A model generated the notes under the pieces. The model saw nothing but the letters and a program-made list of their open reading frames with translations, did not search any database and had not been told where the DNA came from. This document shows, piece after piece, positions 1 through 12,000 of a stretch of DNA of 64,000 nt. Numbering within the stretch: the first letter of the stretch is position 1; every line of letters starts with the position of its first letter. The translations under genes were made by a program, and so were the position numbers. Source of the stretch: Acanthochromis polyacanthus. Its lineage: Eukaryota; Chordata; Actinopteri; Pomacentridae. Where the stretch lies: contig NC_067120.1 in NCBI RefSeq assembly GCF_021347895.1, positions 19,701,361-19,765,360 on the forward strand, given 5' to 3'.

Positions 1-1559
1 TTCACATGACTCGCCAGGCATATTTTGCTGTTTTGTAACCCTGCCTCTAATCTACATCCTAACCACATGAAAGCAGGGCTAAATATGACTGTAGAGATGC
101 TGCTTTTAATTTGGTTTATGTACTAAATTACACTCTATTAAGGGTGGAAAACAGAGCACCAACTATCCCCTGAGGAGCTTCCTGAAGCCCATTGTAATTT
201 ATAAGATGAGTCTGCTTGCACTTCATCTTGAAAGCAATTAATGAGGTTTAAATTGTTGGTCTATTCATATACGCTCTCTATACATATATATCCTGACGTT
301 CAAAATGATGAGGAACTTTTCAGAAAGTAAAAGAATCTTTCTTTTTAAACTTTAGGTTCACAATAGTGTACTTATGGTAAATATGCAGCATTGACTTCTC
401 AGCATGCATACTACTGAAATATGAACCGAACAAAGTCTTGACAGTATGGCCTTTACAAGAAGTAAAATATTGACTTGTCTTCTAGGAGATTTTCCAATGT
501 GTGTCTTGTGAAAAGTAGTATGATTTTCTGAAATATTTTCAAACACAAGCATGACTGCTAAACACTCTAAGGCTCCAGGCTCCAGAGAGCTGATTAAAAC
601 TTCTCAAAGTGGGATGACCATAAATCTGCTTGTGTGTAAATCTGCAGCTTGGCCTTAAATGTTCCCAAATGTCACAAATGTCTTTTTAAGTCTCTGTTCC
701 CAGTGCTGTCTGACAATGTGTCTCAACTCCATATCATACATTATAGCAGCTTTACGCTCATGTACTAGAGTTAGTGCAACACTGTTAAAATATTGTTTTA
801 TTAGAATTAGTGTACATTCATGTAGCATACTGTGCCTGTTCAAATAGAAAATGACAAGGCAGTTTTGGTCTAAATGCAGCTTTGAAGGAGCCTGTTTCGA
901 ATGAAAACTGTTTTCCAAAGTTTTATTAGTCAGTTTGACTTGTTTTGCCAACTGTTGCTGGAGAAGTTGTACAGTCTTCTGCTATTTTTGTCAGCAGCTC
1001 TGAGCACTTTTCCGAGAGGAGAGTGGGGTGGGTGGGCCACAGCAGCTATGCAGTCATGTTCACAGGATACTTCAAATTTAGTAATTGTATTATGGATGCC
1101 AGCAACTTCAGGTATAGCTGAATATGGCAAGAATTTTGTAATTTTCCAACTCACACAAAGCATTTGTAGAATGAGGATAAGAGATCAGAATCTGACACCA
1201 CCACCAGATATGGATATGTAGGCTATGCATAGTCACAAAAGCATTAAACCTTATTCAGTGTTTGGGCCTTCCAGGGGTGACAACAGTAAGCAAGATAAGT
1301 CCATGTACAGTGAAGGAATAGAGCCTGTGTTACCTTTTTTGACAGAAATCTATGCATTTTCCAGTCATTTCAGACCATTCGATCCACTTAACTGAGCATT
1401 ACTGCTAGTTTAACTCGCTACACTACTACAAATTAGTGCAAAACTGCGTTCTTAACAAGTCTGCTAGACACCTCTGTAAGTTTATCGTTCTTCAAAAACA
1501 GTAATGATTTATTATAAGATCAAAAATGCAAATTGCCAGTGTGTATCTTTGTCTTTTAG
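1..1559 (+). other. cspg4: cspg4 intron (3' part)
   Basis: Non-coding sequence that ends in a pyrimidine-rich acceptor (TTGTCTTTTAG) directly before the first recognisable cspg4 exon. Short open frames on both strands show no homology I recognise and lack splice context. I read it as intron because the following exon opens in phase 0 in the middle of a CSPG repeat, so the upstream coding exons must lie outside the window. Confidence 0.75.
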
Positions 1560-1748
1560 GTGGACCAAGCTGATATTCTGCCCACAGAAATGGTGTTCAC
1601 AATTAAACAACCTCCTCGGCTCGGTCATGTGGTCAAGCTGACAAACAGTTCAGACAGCACGGCCTCACCTGTCCCCGACTACATTCACTCCTTCACCCAG
1701 GAAGACATTGATCAGGGCCGCATTCTCTACTTGTCTACATCCATCCAG
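1560..1748 (+). CDS. cspg4: cspg4 coding exon A (CSPG repeat segment)
   Basis: This exon of chondroitin sulfate proteoglycan 4 (NG2) encodes 63 codons in phase 0 at both ends. It is flanked by the acceptor CTTTTAG|GTG and the donor ATCCAG|GTTCAT. The peptide contains PPRLGHVV followed by FTQEDIDQGRILYLST, the usual core of a CSPG repeat (the cadherin-like fold of NG2, FRAS1 and FREM proteins). NSSD is a possible N-glycosylation site. Joining across a 171-nt intron gives SIQ|GSDSFTVDVSNGF, which restores the repeat's closing strand. The frame stays open into the intron until about 1896, so retention would add roughly 50 unrelated residues. The gene identity comes from the C-terminal tail encoded by the last exon. 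Confidence 0.9.
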
Positions 1749-1919
1749 GTTCATTGTCATCTAATGTATTCTGCTGTAATAAATCAGATGTGGCAGCTTG
1801 CTCTCTTTCATATTCACAATGAGAATAAAATCAGACAGCAGACAGCCACAGTCTCTGACGGGTCTACGGTACAAGGTTTATTTTTAGCGCGTCAATAACT
1901 TCAACTTTAACTCTTTCAG

Positions 1920-2195
1920 GGCAGCGACAGCTTCACAGTGGACGTCAGTAATGGTTTTACCACAGTGGAGGACCTGGACATCATTGTGAACGTCGTGCCC
2001 CGGCTCATCCCCATCCAGACCTTCAACTTCACTGTGAGGGAGGGCTTCGGCAGAGTAATTAATACAGACGTTATAAACATCTCACATCCCTTCTACAGCT
2101 CAGCAAACATCGAATTTGTTGTGGAAGAGTCACCGCAACACGGCGACATCCGCTACCAGGATGGAGATGAACTTTCTTACTTTACATGGGAGGAG
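1920..2195 (+). CDS. cspg4: cspg4 coding exon B (CSPG repeats)
   Basis: This exon has 92 codons, phase 0 to phase 0, with acceptor CTCTTTCAG|GGC and donor GAGGAG|GTATGT. It completes one CSPG repeat (GSDSFTVDVSNGF), passes through a linker (IIVNVVPRLIPI) and begins the next repeat (SPQHGDIRYQDGDELSYFTWEE). NFTV and NISH are possible N-glycosylation sites. In NG2 this juxtamembrane part of the ectodomain lies outside the cell, where the CSPG repeats contact collagen, growth factors and integrins. That function is knowledge of the family and is not visible in the sequence. The next exon lies 4.5 kb downstream in compatible phase. Confidence 0.9.
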
Positions 2196-5100
2196 GTATG
2201 TAGAAAAAATAATAAATATGTTCACACATTCCAACAACGGATATCATAGACACCTGAAAAATCACATCTCACCAGCACTTCATTGTTTCTCACCCATATA
2301 GTACTTTTGACATATATGTTTGCAGGAGCTATCCAAAGGTGAAGTTGCTGCTGGTATTGGCATGATTAGCTGCTGGCTAATGAACAAAGTCACTGGCTAT
2401 TTGCTTTATGCCAAATGACACAGCCCTTCTGCCATATATGTGTTTTTTGGCATTATTTCCAGCACCAATACTGTGCTTCCATTCCATACACATATTTGCC
2501 AAGAATGTCTGACATATAAAGATAAAGACACATATAAAAAGGAAAACCGACAGACATGTAATCATCTCCAATTTTTGAAAAATCTGTTTTCCCATTTGGC
2601 TTCTCTTGCTGTTTTCTAAGTTCCATTCAAAATTCTGACATTTGCTTTAGTCCTGCTTATTGGCAGATAGACGTCGTGAAACTGAAGACTTTATTTACCA
2701 GTTGACTGGTTCCACCAAATGGTGAGCGTATGTGTGCCACATGCATTGCCAAGTCCACCAAAGCAAATTTGATTCTCAGTCTAACGTTGTAAGGACTGGG
2801 TTGATTTTTTTTTTTCAAAGAAGAGTGTTTATGAAGAGCACCTGATTTTTATTTGGGGAAAAATTCATAACATGCCCAAATTCAAAAACATCCCAGTCGA
2901 AAAAAAAAAGTAATCCATGACTTATCCGCATCTTAATGCCTCCAGGGAGGACAACAACTTCCTCTCACAACTAGATGACGGCGGTTGTTCAGGAGGATTA
3001 CAACTGTGAGGTGTCGCCGTGGAACTTTCCCCCGGTTACTACTCAGTGCTGTTTTGGATTTGTTGTGTTGAAGCAGATGGAGAGGGGTGGGAGATTCTGG
3101 GAGCTGCTTCTGCACAGCTATCTGCTCTTCTTCCACGTGCTGCAGAACACCCCAGCTTTAGGAAAATATGAAAAATGCATGAGTACTTACTGGTGGAAAA
3201 ACCTCATGCATTCTGAATGGACCACATAGTTTAGTGGAGCTAGTTAGACACATATCTTATAGCTCCTACATCTAGCCCTGGTCTGCCCTGACTCTGCTCT
3301 GCTGTGCTGAAGCATTGTGGAAAAACTGACGAGGCCTTTGGACCGCCTGAAGCCAAAATAAACTGGTCTGGTGTATTCCTATAATAATGTGTGAGAGCAG
3401 ACAAACCTCCCGCGCTTTGCAACTGCCAGACTCACTCATACTCTCTCTTAAAGATTCGAATGCACAACTCGAATGAGTCTAGTGCACAGCAGTGAATATG
3501 TTTATTGACTGGAGACACAAAGGAACATGGATATCATCATAAGCCACTATGGAAATAGAAATAGTAAGGAAAGAATGTTTTTTACATCGCTTTGCGTGAT
3601 GTTATGTGTGCACTGTCTGCACTCTTTTCTTTACTGTTATACTCGGACACAGTTAGTTATCCCAAATGAGAAAGACAGTGAAGAATGAATGTCCAATAAA
3701 TGTCCACAGCTGAAGAAACACTGGAACCAGGCAACATATGTTCCAAAATTAAAGTCGGATGTATGTGTACATCTCTGTACTTGTGTGTTTTTCCCTCTAA
3801 ACTCAATGCTGTTTAAAGCTTGACTGGGCAAGTCACTGGACACTGCTACTCGTCTGTATACAGATCTACATGAATGCCAATCACACGAATGTTCAGTAAC
3901 TCTATTTGCCATGTGGCACAAATGTGCAAAGAAAACACAGAATCCATGTCAGACAATAAAGTCATGTATATATCCAATAATTTGAAACACTTTGTTCTAA
4001 TAGGCCTTTGTTGTAATCAGGTTCAGCGATCCATCAGGTCTCTATTAAGCCCTCCATCTGTGGTAACCTATAAAAGTCCACACTGTCCTCTTTATTTGTT
4101 CACCAAGTACAAAATGTGTTCAAAGTGAGCAAGTTTGTACAGTTTATACAAGCAATTTTCAAAAATACAGTAGCCACACAGAGCCTGGCATTTTTTCATC
4201 AATCAAAAGTGAAAGTAAATCAATTATGCAGCTTGCTGACACACACATCAGTCTTTCTCAGAGTTGGCCACGTGTCCAACAACCACCCACTGTTTATTGT
4301 CCCAGCAAGCAGACTGATTGTCTCGCTGACTTTCCCTGATCGGTAATGATGATGGGGGTTGTTATTACAGAAGGATGCCAGTCATATGGGATCCATTTGG
4401 CACTTCCTGCCCTCTGAAGCAGGTCCCCTTATCCCAGTGGTTTACTGGTATTTGTCTAGAAACAGTTCTCACTGTCTTCTTTGCAGAGAAGAACTCTGAC
4501 TCTTTGCAAATTTGTCAGAAAGAATCTGAAGAAAAGATTATGTACATTGATTATTTGATCCAGAGAGGATTAAACAACTTAGAAACAAGAACATAAGATG
4601 CTGGGTGCAGAGTCTTCTTTTCTGCATGCAGAGAGTCAACAGAGTTAAATGGCCGAGCCACAAGTTGCTGTTTTCCATCTAGCTCGCTTGACAATGGGTG
4701 ACTGATTCCTTTGTGCATCTGGTTTCTCTCAAGGTTTCGTCCCATAAGGGAGATTCTCCTTGTTCCTGTGTTGCTGTCAGGCTTCGAGACCTGATTATAG
4801 TCTTTGTCTCAGAACTTTGAAAAGCTACATTATAGTATCTACTTAGACTAACAAAACAAAAGGCACAGTGTATAGTCTACGCAGATACAGCAGTACATTT
4901 TTCATTTTTGTCTTATTCCAAAAGCATAGACCTTTTAAAGTAATGGTGTTGGATTATAGTTTCATCTTTTTTCAAGCCAAATACCTGATTCTCATATCTG
5001 TTTATTGAATATAAGGTTACACTGGGGAGACCGTTAGTTTAACCCAACATTAAGACTGGAGGCAGAGAAATCAGCTAGCCTAGGCCCATCCAAAAGAAAA

Positions 5101-6710
5101 ATAAAATTACCAGAACCTCAGAGTCCCATTAACATGCTCTATGTTGTTTGTTTAGTCTCTGTAAAAGACTTCTCTTTATGATAAGCTAAGTGTCTCTTGG
5201 CTAATGTAGCATAGTTAGCCTACAGACCTGCCTGTGTTATTTATCTTCTGATCTAGCCCTTGGGAGGACAGTGGAAGAGCACATTTACAGACTGCTTTTC
5301 AAAACCAAAGTCACAAAGTGCAGTGTAACAAACTGCAGTTGTGAGCAGCTCCATCCATACTAGTTTATGTTATTTATGACTGTATTGGATCCTCAGCTGT
5401 CCTCGGCTTATAAAGACAAGGCAAGGTAACAGTTCAAGTGGACTGAACTTCATTATGAAGAATAAGCCTCCTGCTGTATATAGACACCATGTGGAATTGA
5501 AAGGGATATAAAGGCTTCTCTGGATATTTAGTGCTGCGTTCCGTAAAGCTGGAGGTCTCGCAAGAAATTGACTTTTAAAGATGAAAGCTGGAGAGGTCAG
5601 GATATTCAGATTACAGCTGCTTCAAGATTTTTTCCAGCCGGTGATTTAACACCTAAAAACCTATCTTTGTGGATCATAGTTACACTTTTAGAGCTTTTTT
5701 CCACAGGAAAAATAATCTGTTAATGCCTTGGAATGGCTTTCAGAGTAGCTTCCTCTAGAATGTGCAGATGTACGAACCCTGCCTCTATCTCCACCCACCT
5801 CTCCACTACTTGCTGCAGCTCAGGCATACCAGTTCACCTCTGATCAAACAACGGAAAACTACACTGCGCAATGGCAAGTTAGACACACATGATCAAACCC
5901 GAAAATAATTGTGACGAAAAATAATGATACAGAAAATTGACAGGATTGGTTCTTTAAGTTTGTTACATGTGAAGATTGTAACAAATGTCGTCAGTACTCT
6001 ACAGTTTCAAAGTGGAAATGTTCAGCCATGGTGTTCACTGCTTATTTTGCTGATCATGTGTCTACTAGCATATAAATAACACCATATGGACCTAGTAATG
6101 ATGTAAAAGACTTTTTTTTTTACTGAAAGTGGTCTTTAAAGGTCAGATTAAAAACTCAGTGGTTTCTGCATTTCCCATAATGCAACCAGCAGCATCTTCT
6201 TGTTACATGCTCCCTGTTGAGGAAGCGCCCACATGTTCAGTTTGCAAAAAAGACTTTCTGCTCTAAATGTGTAGCCTCCAAGCCAAAGTCGTGATAATTC
6301 AGGTCCTCCAGAGCCACAGGAGACATTAGACAACTGTTTTCACAGGCTGAGTAATAATTCAAATGAATTGGGAACTGACTGTTGTGACTATAATTACAAG
6401 TGTTCCCCTTTTAAGGGAAATTGGATTCATCTGAAAAGAATCACAGTAATTAAGGAAATGAGTTATGGAAATCTTGAGGTAGAAACTATGCCATCAATTG
6501 AAGTTTCTTCTAGATACCAGAGTTTATTTAAGTTTACCAGGATGCAGTCACTCCCTGGTTTCTCAGAACTAGAGTGTCCCTTGTGCTGAGAGACACAAGC
6601 ATGCAGTAAAAAATTTTTCCACCTTTTAGGCTCCCCATTTTATGATGTTTCCTACCACTCAGGTCTGATTCAGAATTGAGTGACAACTGAATCTTTTTTG
6701 TTTCCTGCAG
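2196..6710 (+). other. cspg4: cspg4 intron B-C
   Basis: This 4.5-kb AT-rich intron starts GTATGT and ends TTTCCTGCAG. I see no gene, no RNA gene and no recognisable mobile element in it. The open frames are short and without homology. Poly-A and poly-T runs near 2808, 2898 and 6112 are the only low-complexity features. Confidence 0.7.
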
Positions 6711-6887
6711 ATGAAATCGGGACAGATCTACTACATGCATGACAGCACCGAGAGCACGGAGGACAGTTTTACACTCTCTGCCTCGGCTTATGAGATTGAG
6801 CGGCGAAGCCTCCCTGTCACCATCTCAGTTACTGTCATCCCACTGAACGACGAGCCCCCAAAACTCACCCGTAACACAGGACTGGAG
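6711..6887 (+). CDS. cspg4: cspg4 coding exon C (end of a CSPG repeat)
   Basis: This exon has 59 codons, phase 0 to phase 0, with acceptor TTTCCTGCAG|ATG and donor CTGGAG|GTATGC. It reads MKSGQIYYMHD, then STEDSFTLSASAYEIE, then VTISVTVIPLNDEPPKL. This is the canonical closing half of a CSPG repeat followed by the inter-repeat linker (INDxPP pattern), and it continues TWEE from the previous exon directly. The internal ATG at its first codon is not a translation start, because the exon continues an open repeat. Confidence 0.9.
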
Positions 6888-8559
6888 GTATGCTTTGCTC
6901 TTTGAAAGCGCGCTAGCTGTTACTTTGAGCTTTCCTCCAATGTACTCAGAGCTAAACGAGCTGGAAAACACTGCTAGAGGAAACCTTTGTATACCTGTAA
7001 AATGTAAACGTTTGTTAGTTTGCAGCTCTTTTCCCTTTAGTATATTTCACCTGATGAGAATTCAAGTTGACCACCACCTTTCTTTTAGTGTTAAGGAGGA
7101 AAGAAACTTTCTAATGCAGTGAAAACACAGGAGAGAGAAGAAATTGTGGAAAAACTAACTTGCCTCCCTACGGTTTATTTCAGGTTACTTTTGTTTTTTC
7201 TTCTCTGCTGCAATATGCCTGCAAAAGACCTCATTTGACTTGAGCATGTGTGATTGACAGGCTGTAGACATTCCCACCTGCTCCAGACTTTGCATGTTTG
7301 GTCTGATGCCCAAACCACACAAAAAAACTGAAAGAACGTCAGATTAATGGCTTTATGACAGTTGATGAGATTCTCATATGTTGAGAGGAGGTCAATTTAT
7401 AAAGCCTACCTCTCTAGCGTTTTATGCTTTGCTTTAGTTTGATTTTCTGACAAAATAGCATGTGGATTTCCCACAAGAGAAAGATGAGATGAAGACACAA
7501 AAGGTGCTCTGATGGCGTCAATCTAAGCTGATACGGAATCACAGTTCTCGGACTTAATGAACTCTGAATGAACTCAGAGGGCTTTACTGATCTTTCTCAC
7601 ATCCATACTGGATAGTTTCAGCCGCAGCTACGGTCCACTATCATGAATCCTGTATGAACTGAGGATTAAATTCACTTCACGCAGCCAGTAAAATAAATGC
7701 AGAGAATTTGTACATATATATAGACACAAGCCTCACATATGATGACACATTCTACGAAGTGGACTGCACAGCATCTTTTATAAAGAGCATAGAAGTGACT
7801 TAGCATCTTCTCAGCCTGACTGCTTGGAAAGTAAAGATGCAGAAAGTGAATCATGTAAGTCACGTAACGATAAAAGGGCAATGATTCACTACTGTGTGCA
7901 GGCAATTAAATTTCAGGCAGAATTTCATCTATACGGTATCTGTGTGCTTATAATGCAGTTCCAGATTTGCTGATATCTCAGTTTCTCTCTCCCTGCTCGA
8001 AAGATATTTATTTAGGCAATACTGTAAATGCCCCATATTGAACAGTTAAATTTGATTAAACCATGAGATTTAGACATTTTAGAAATATCACAGACAGCTA
8101 ATATTTAGTCATTTGTCTAATTTCTGTGTATAACTTTAACTTGAGAGTATTATTTTCACAATGGAATTCAGTTAAATGTTAACATAGTCATGAAGAGAAG
8201 CACGTGTGATCATTGGGTTTCAATTATATTTAAAGGATAAGGATTCTCTGCAGAAGTGTAGTTGGATAATATGCTTCCTCTCTTCAGTTAATTCTGATGG
8301 CATTAGTTAGTAGTGTTGACTTGTGTCAATGAAGGTCCTTACACATGCACGCTGGCTCTGTGAAAAAGATTTCCGCTGTGAAAAGAAAAGGTGTGCATTT
8401 AACAGCATCCTTATCTAAGAGAATCTGCAGTGGGCTCATGGTGTGTTTGTGTCATGAAAGAAAAGTTCTGAAGGATAAATAGAGTAGATTCTACTGTAAG
8501 AGTTGTCAGGCAGTTGGAAAAAGCCAGCAGTAATCAGCTCACAGAACTGGAAACAAACT

Positions 8560-8760
8560 GTGTCATTCAGCCCTCCCTGCTCTGCCTGCGGCTCCTCGTC
8601 TCCCTGGCAACCCGTATTTTTGGAAAACCAAGATGGTCGACGAGACCGCGGCTTTGCTGGCAGAGTGAGGGCGGCTTCCAATCCCTGCGACTCCTCCGCT
8701 GCGGCTGCAGAATGTAACATAATAATATGTGGATGTCTAACCCACACAGAGCAGGGGCTG
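8560..8760. promoter_or_regulatory. CpG-rich intronic patch with X-box-like and YY1-like motifs
   Basis: In a CpG-poor, AT-rich intron this stretch is locally GC-rich and has about a dozen CpG dinucleotides. An RFX X-box-like sequence (GTCTCCCTGGCAAC, 8598-8611) matches the second half-site RGYAAC fully and the first half-site in five of six positions. A CAAGATGG motif near 8631 resembles a YY1 site. It may be an intronic enhancer or a cryptic promoter. Motif matches alone are weak evidence. Overlapping open frames on both strands appear to follow from the GC content. Confidence 0.3.
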
Positions 8761-8984
8761 GCCCGGCGGCACTTGGATTGATTTAAGGCAGGAAGTGTGT
8801 GTGTGTGTAGTGACCTCTGCAGCAGATGATCAGACATGATGGCTAACAGCGTTGTGATCAGGCTCTGCTCAAGCTCACTGTTGATCCCATTTGGTCCAGT
8901 GTTTCAGGTACAGCTGGTTATAATTAGAGTTTACAGTCTGTCTCTGTTTCTCTGCCTATTATTAACTTGAATAGTGAGTAGTTG

Positions 8985-9018
<34 letters not shown>
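8985..9018. repeat. (TATC)n microsatellite
   Basis: About eight uninterrupted copies of the tetranucleotide TCTA/TATC lie within a cspg4 intron. Confidence 0.95.
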
Positions 9019-12000
9019 AGCATTTGTGCAATTTGACATTCTCTTTTGCATCTCTTACAGCTGTATCACGATTCTAATGTCTCGTCTTTGAAGGCTGCCT
9101 TTGTCCCCTTTTGCTAAGTATAGTAATTTTGTTCCATCTTTCATCAAAACATAAAGCAGGAGAGAAGACCTGTGGCTAATCTTCATCTGAGAGAGAAATA
9201 TCATGCAGATGAGAAGCTGAAACCAAAATGGATTTCATAATATCACTATGTTCTTTCTGGTTGGTGCTTTCCTGCAGTCCATCCAGCTATAGCTCCTGCT
9301 CCCCAGCATAGACTTAGGAACACACTAGTGGACCTTGTACCTAAACCGTCCAAGATTTCAAATCGTTTTGGATGCAGCCTCAGACATCTGGCGCCCCTCA
9401 CAGTCTCAAACATTCAGGAGATAGTGGTATCCTGTTGAGTCACCAGCAAACTAAGTCATTTGCCTATGGCTGCTACTTCATTACGGCCTCCAAATGAAAT
9501 ATCAGCCATTATGTCCAATCAAATTGAATTTGCAGTCCATCCTCTTAGGTGCTAACTGCATTGATTGTTATATAAACTATCAATTTGCAAGACCATTTTC
9601 AGATTACCTGCCCTAGATTGTCTGCCGCTTCCCTGATTTGGAGAGCGAGCTAATGTGGCCATCTAGTGTTAGGCGCTGAGGACTGCACCGTAAAAACTGA
9701 ACTGAACTAGTGGCAGCAATACCTTGAACTCACGTCACTCTTTTCAGTTTTCATGAAAGCAGTTTTGTAATGTAAATTCAGTTTCCTGTTGAGGTTTTAA
9801 ATTACCTTTTAATATGTCTTTCAAAGAAGAAGCACATTTCAACAGAGCATAATTAGTGCTGCTTTAGTAACTCAGTGAAATTCCTCACTGTAAGGTCACT
9901 TCACACTTTCATCTATTTGGAATCGAATGGTCACAGAAAAAGCTGTCAACATGCTGCAAAACCAGTTAAAGGCCTTTGACTGTTATTCTGCAGGAATTTT
10001 AACATCCCACAGAGGATCAGACCTTCTGTCATTAGAAGTGAGTGTTAATTAGCTCTCTTTTATATACTTGTTAACTGTAGCAGCTCATGTTTAAAATAGT
10101 CCAAACTATTGCTAGATGTGTAATTCACAGATCATTTGCAATGAGGATAATTTAAAATAAAACAAAATGTGGTTTGTTAGATGTTCCAGGAAGGAGATTC
10201 TAGAAGTATCTCTGTGTGCTTCAGGTTATTCAGCTCTCATCGGTAAATTATCATTAACTAGATCAATCTGTGTCTTCGCAAATCCGTATTCTAGACCAAC
10301 AGGAGAGTTTCTCTTCTGCCTCTATGCTCAGAAATTGTTGGATGCCCGAGGTTCCTCAGATTAGCATTCACCTCGGAAATGCAGCTCTTTCATTCCTTTG
10401 CACCCTATACCCTGAACAAATGGCAGTACGCTCTTAACTTTTACTGCAACACCCCCTGAAAATGTTGTGTTTACTAACCTGCAGTGGTTTAATTTCTCAC
10501 CTTGCTGCAGCGATGCTACATGACCACATGACATTACCACCAGAAGTGGTTACAGGCGCTACGAAGCACACTTCTGACCACACTCATCAGGGACGCTGCA
10601 TGTGGTCAAAGGAGAAACAGGCTTAAAACTGAGTGTTAAAGTTAGTCTGTGAAACTTGGAGCTTTCTTGGAATCTGTTAGAAGGTTTGTGAAGGATTGTA
10701 CAGTTGGGATTTAATTGTGAGACTTTTGTAAATGTACAATAAACAAATGCTAAGCCAGAGGTGTCCAAAGGCTTTTGTCTTGTGGCTGCGGTTTTGTTAG
10801 CACAAACCCTTCTCAATATTAACATCATATCTCCTGTTGCTTCTTGCCAGAAGCTTCTTTCCCTTAAATCTGGAACAGCACGAGCTCTGTTTGTAGTTTT
10901 TGCCTGCAACAGTGTTTCTTAATGCTTAGAAATTGGCCAGGTGGGTGGTGCTATTATCGGCTGAGTCATCTCTGCATACTGTACCATTTCAGGACAACCA
11001 GAAGGTCTGTCTCTGAGGGTTTCTGTGAGGAGAGAAATAAAATAGAGGGGTGGGCATGCACAGAGCAGCTGTCTTGTCCTTGGTGCACAGGGGAAAGTGG
11101 GTGTTCTGCCTTAAGGCAAACAGATCTGCGTCCACCCTCTCTAACAGAGTCCAGATTTGGCTCAGAATGTTTGGGTTAGTCTGCACTCACCCACCATCAG
11201 CGTGCCCCTGAACAAACTATCGGGCCCTGCTTTCTGCAGCCCTGAAAAACAAACTGCCCTGGGGAGACCGAGATTCTCCAAAGCCTCATATCACAGGATC
11301 TCTGCAGGATTGAACAAGAAGGTGGATAAAATGCCCCCCTGTTTGTTGATGTAGCCTGATATGATGCTGTTTTCAGCTCAACTGAAAATATTCCTGCACA
11401 TTTTCCTGGACAGGTGACCTCCATCCTGTCATGGAGGCATCAGACACATAAGACGTTATCGCCCTCAGGGGTGTTCCTTTCGACACCCTCAACCAGACCC
11501 TCAATGGTTAAACAATCATCAGTTCCAGTCACAGTCTGGTAAAACAGTCTTTGTAGGTATTTCAGCTGCAGTGTTGTTGATGGAGACACACAGTGAGTTA
11601 CAGGTTTAGTGGAGTCAACTCTTTAAACAGTCTGCAAATCTAAGAAGTAAACCTCCTGAAGCTGAAGGTCCAGGGATCATCCCTAAAATTAATTACCTGC
11701 TTACTCCCAAACATGGAAACCTCTGCTCTCCACCTTCAGGCACCTGAATCTAAATCTGAAGGACTTTAAATGTAGTATGAAACAGAGATAAATAGACATT
11801 TAAACATACTTACTTATGCTGTTGAAACAACAGTTTAGACGTTTAAAGACCTTTCAAATAAATGAACCTTGATATCTGGTCACCTTTTGGCTTGTAAATG
11901 ATCAAATTAGTACTTATCCTGGTTGACTAAGCATGAGCATTTTTCATTACAGAGATATTCAACATTCATTTTATATTATCACATTGTGCTGTAAAGGAAC

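Noticed and set aside
6711..6713. ATG at the first codon of exon C as a possible alternative start
   Set aside because: It directly follows a splice acceptor and continues an open CSPG repeat from the upstream exon in phase.
8436..8837. A 133-codon minus-strand frame inside a cspg4 intron
   Set aside because: It overlaps the GC-rich patch, where stops are scarce on both strands. There is no homology or splice support.
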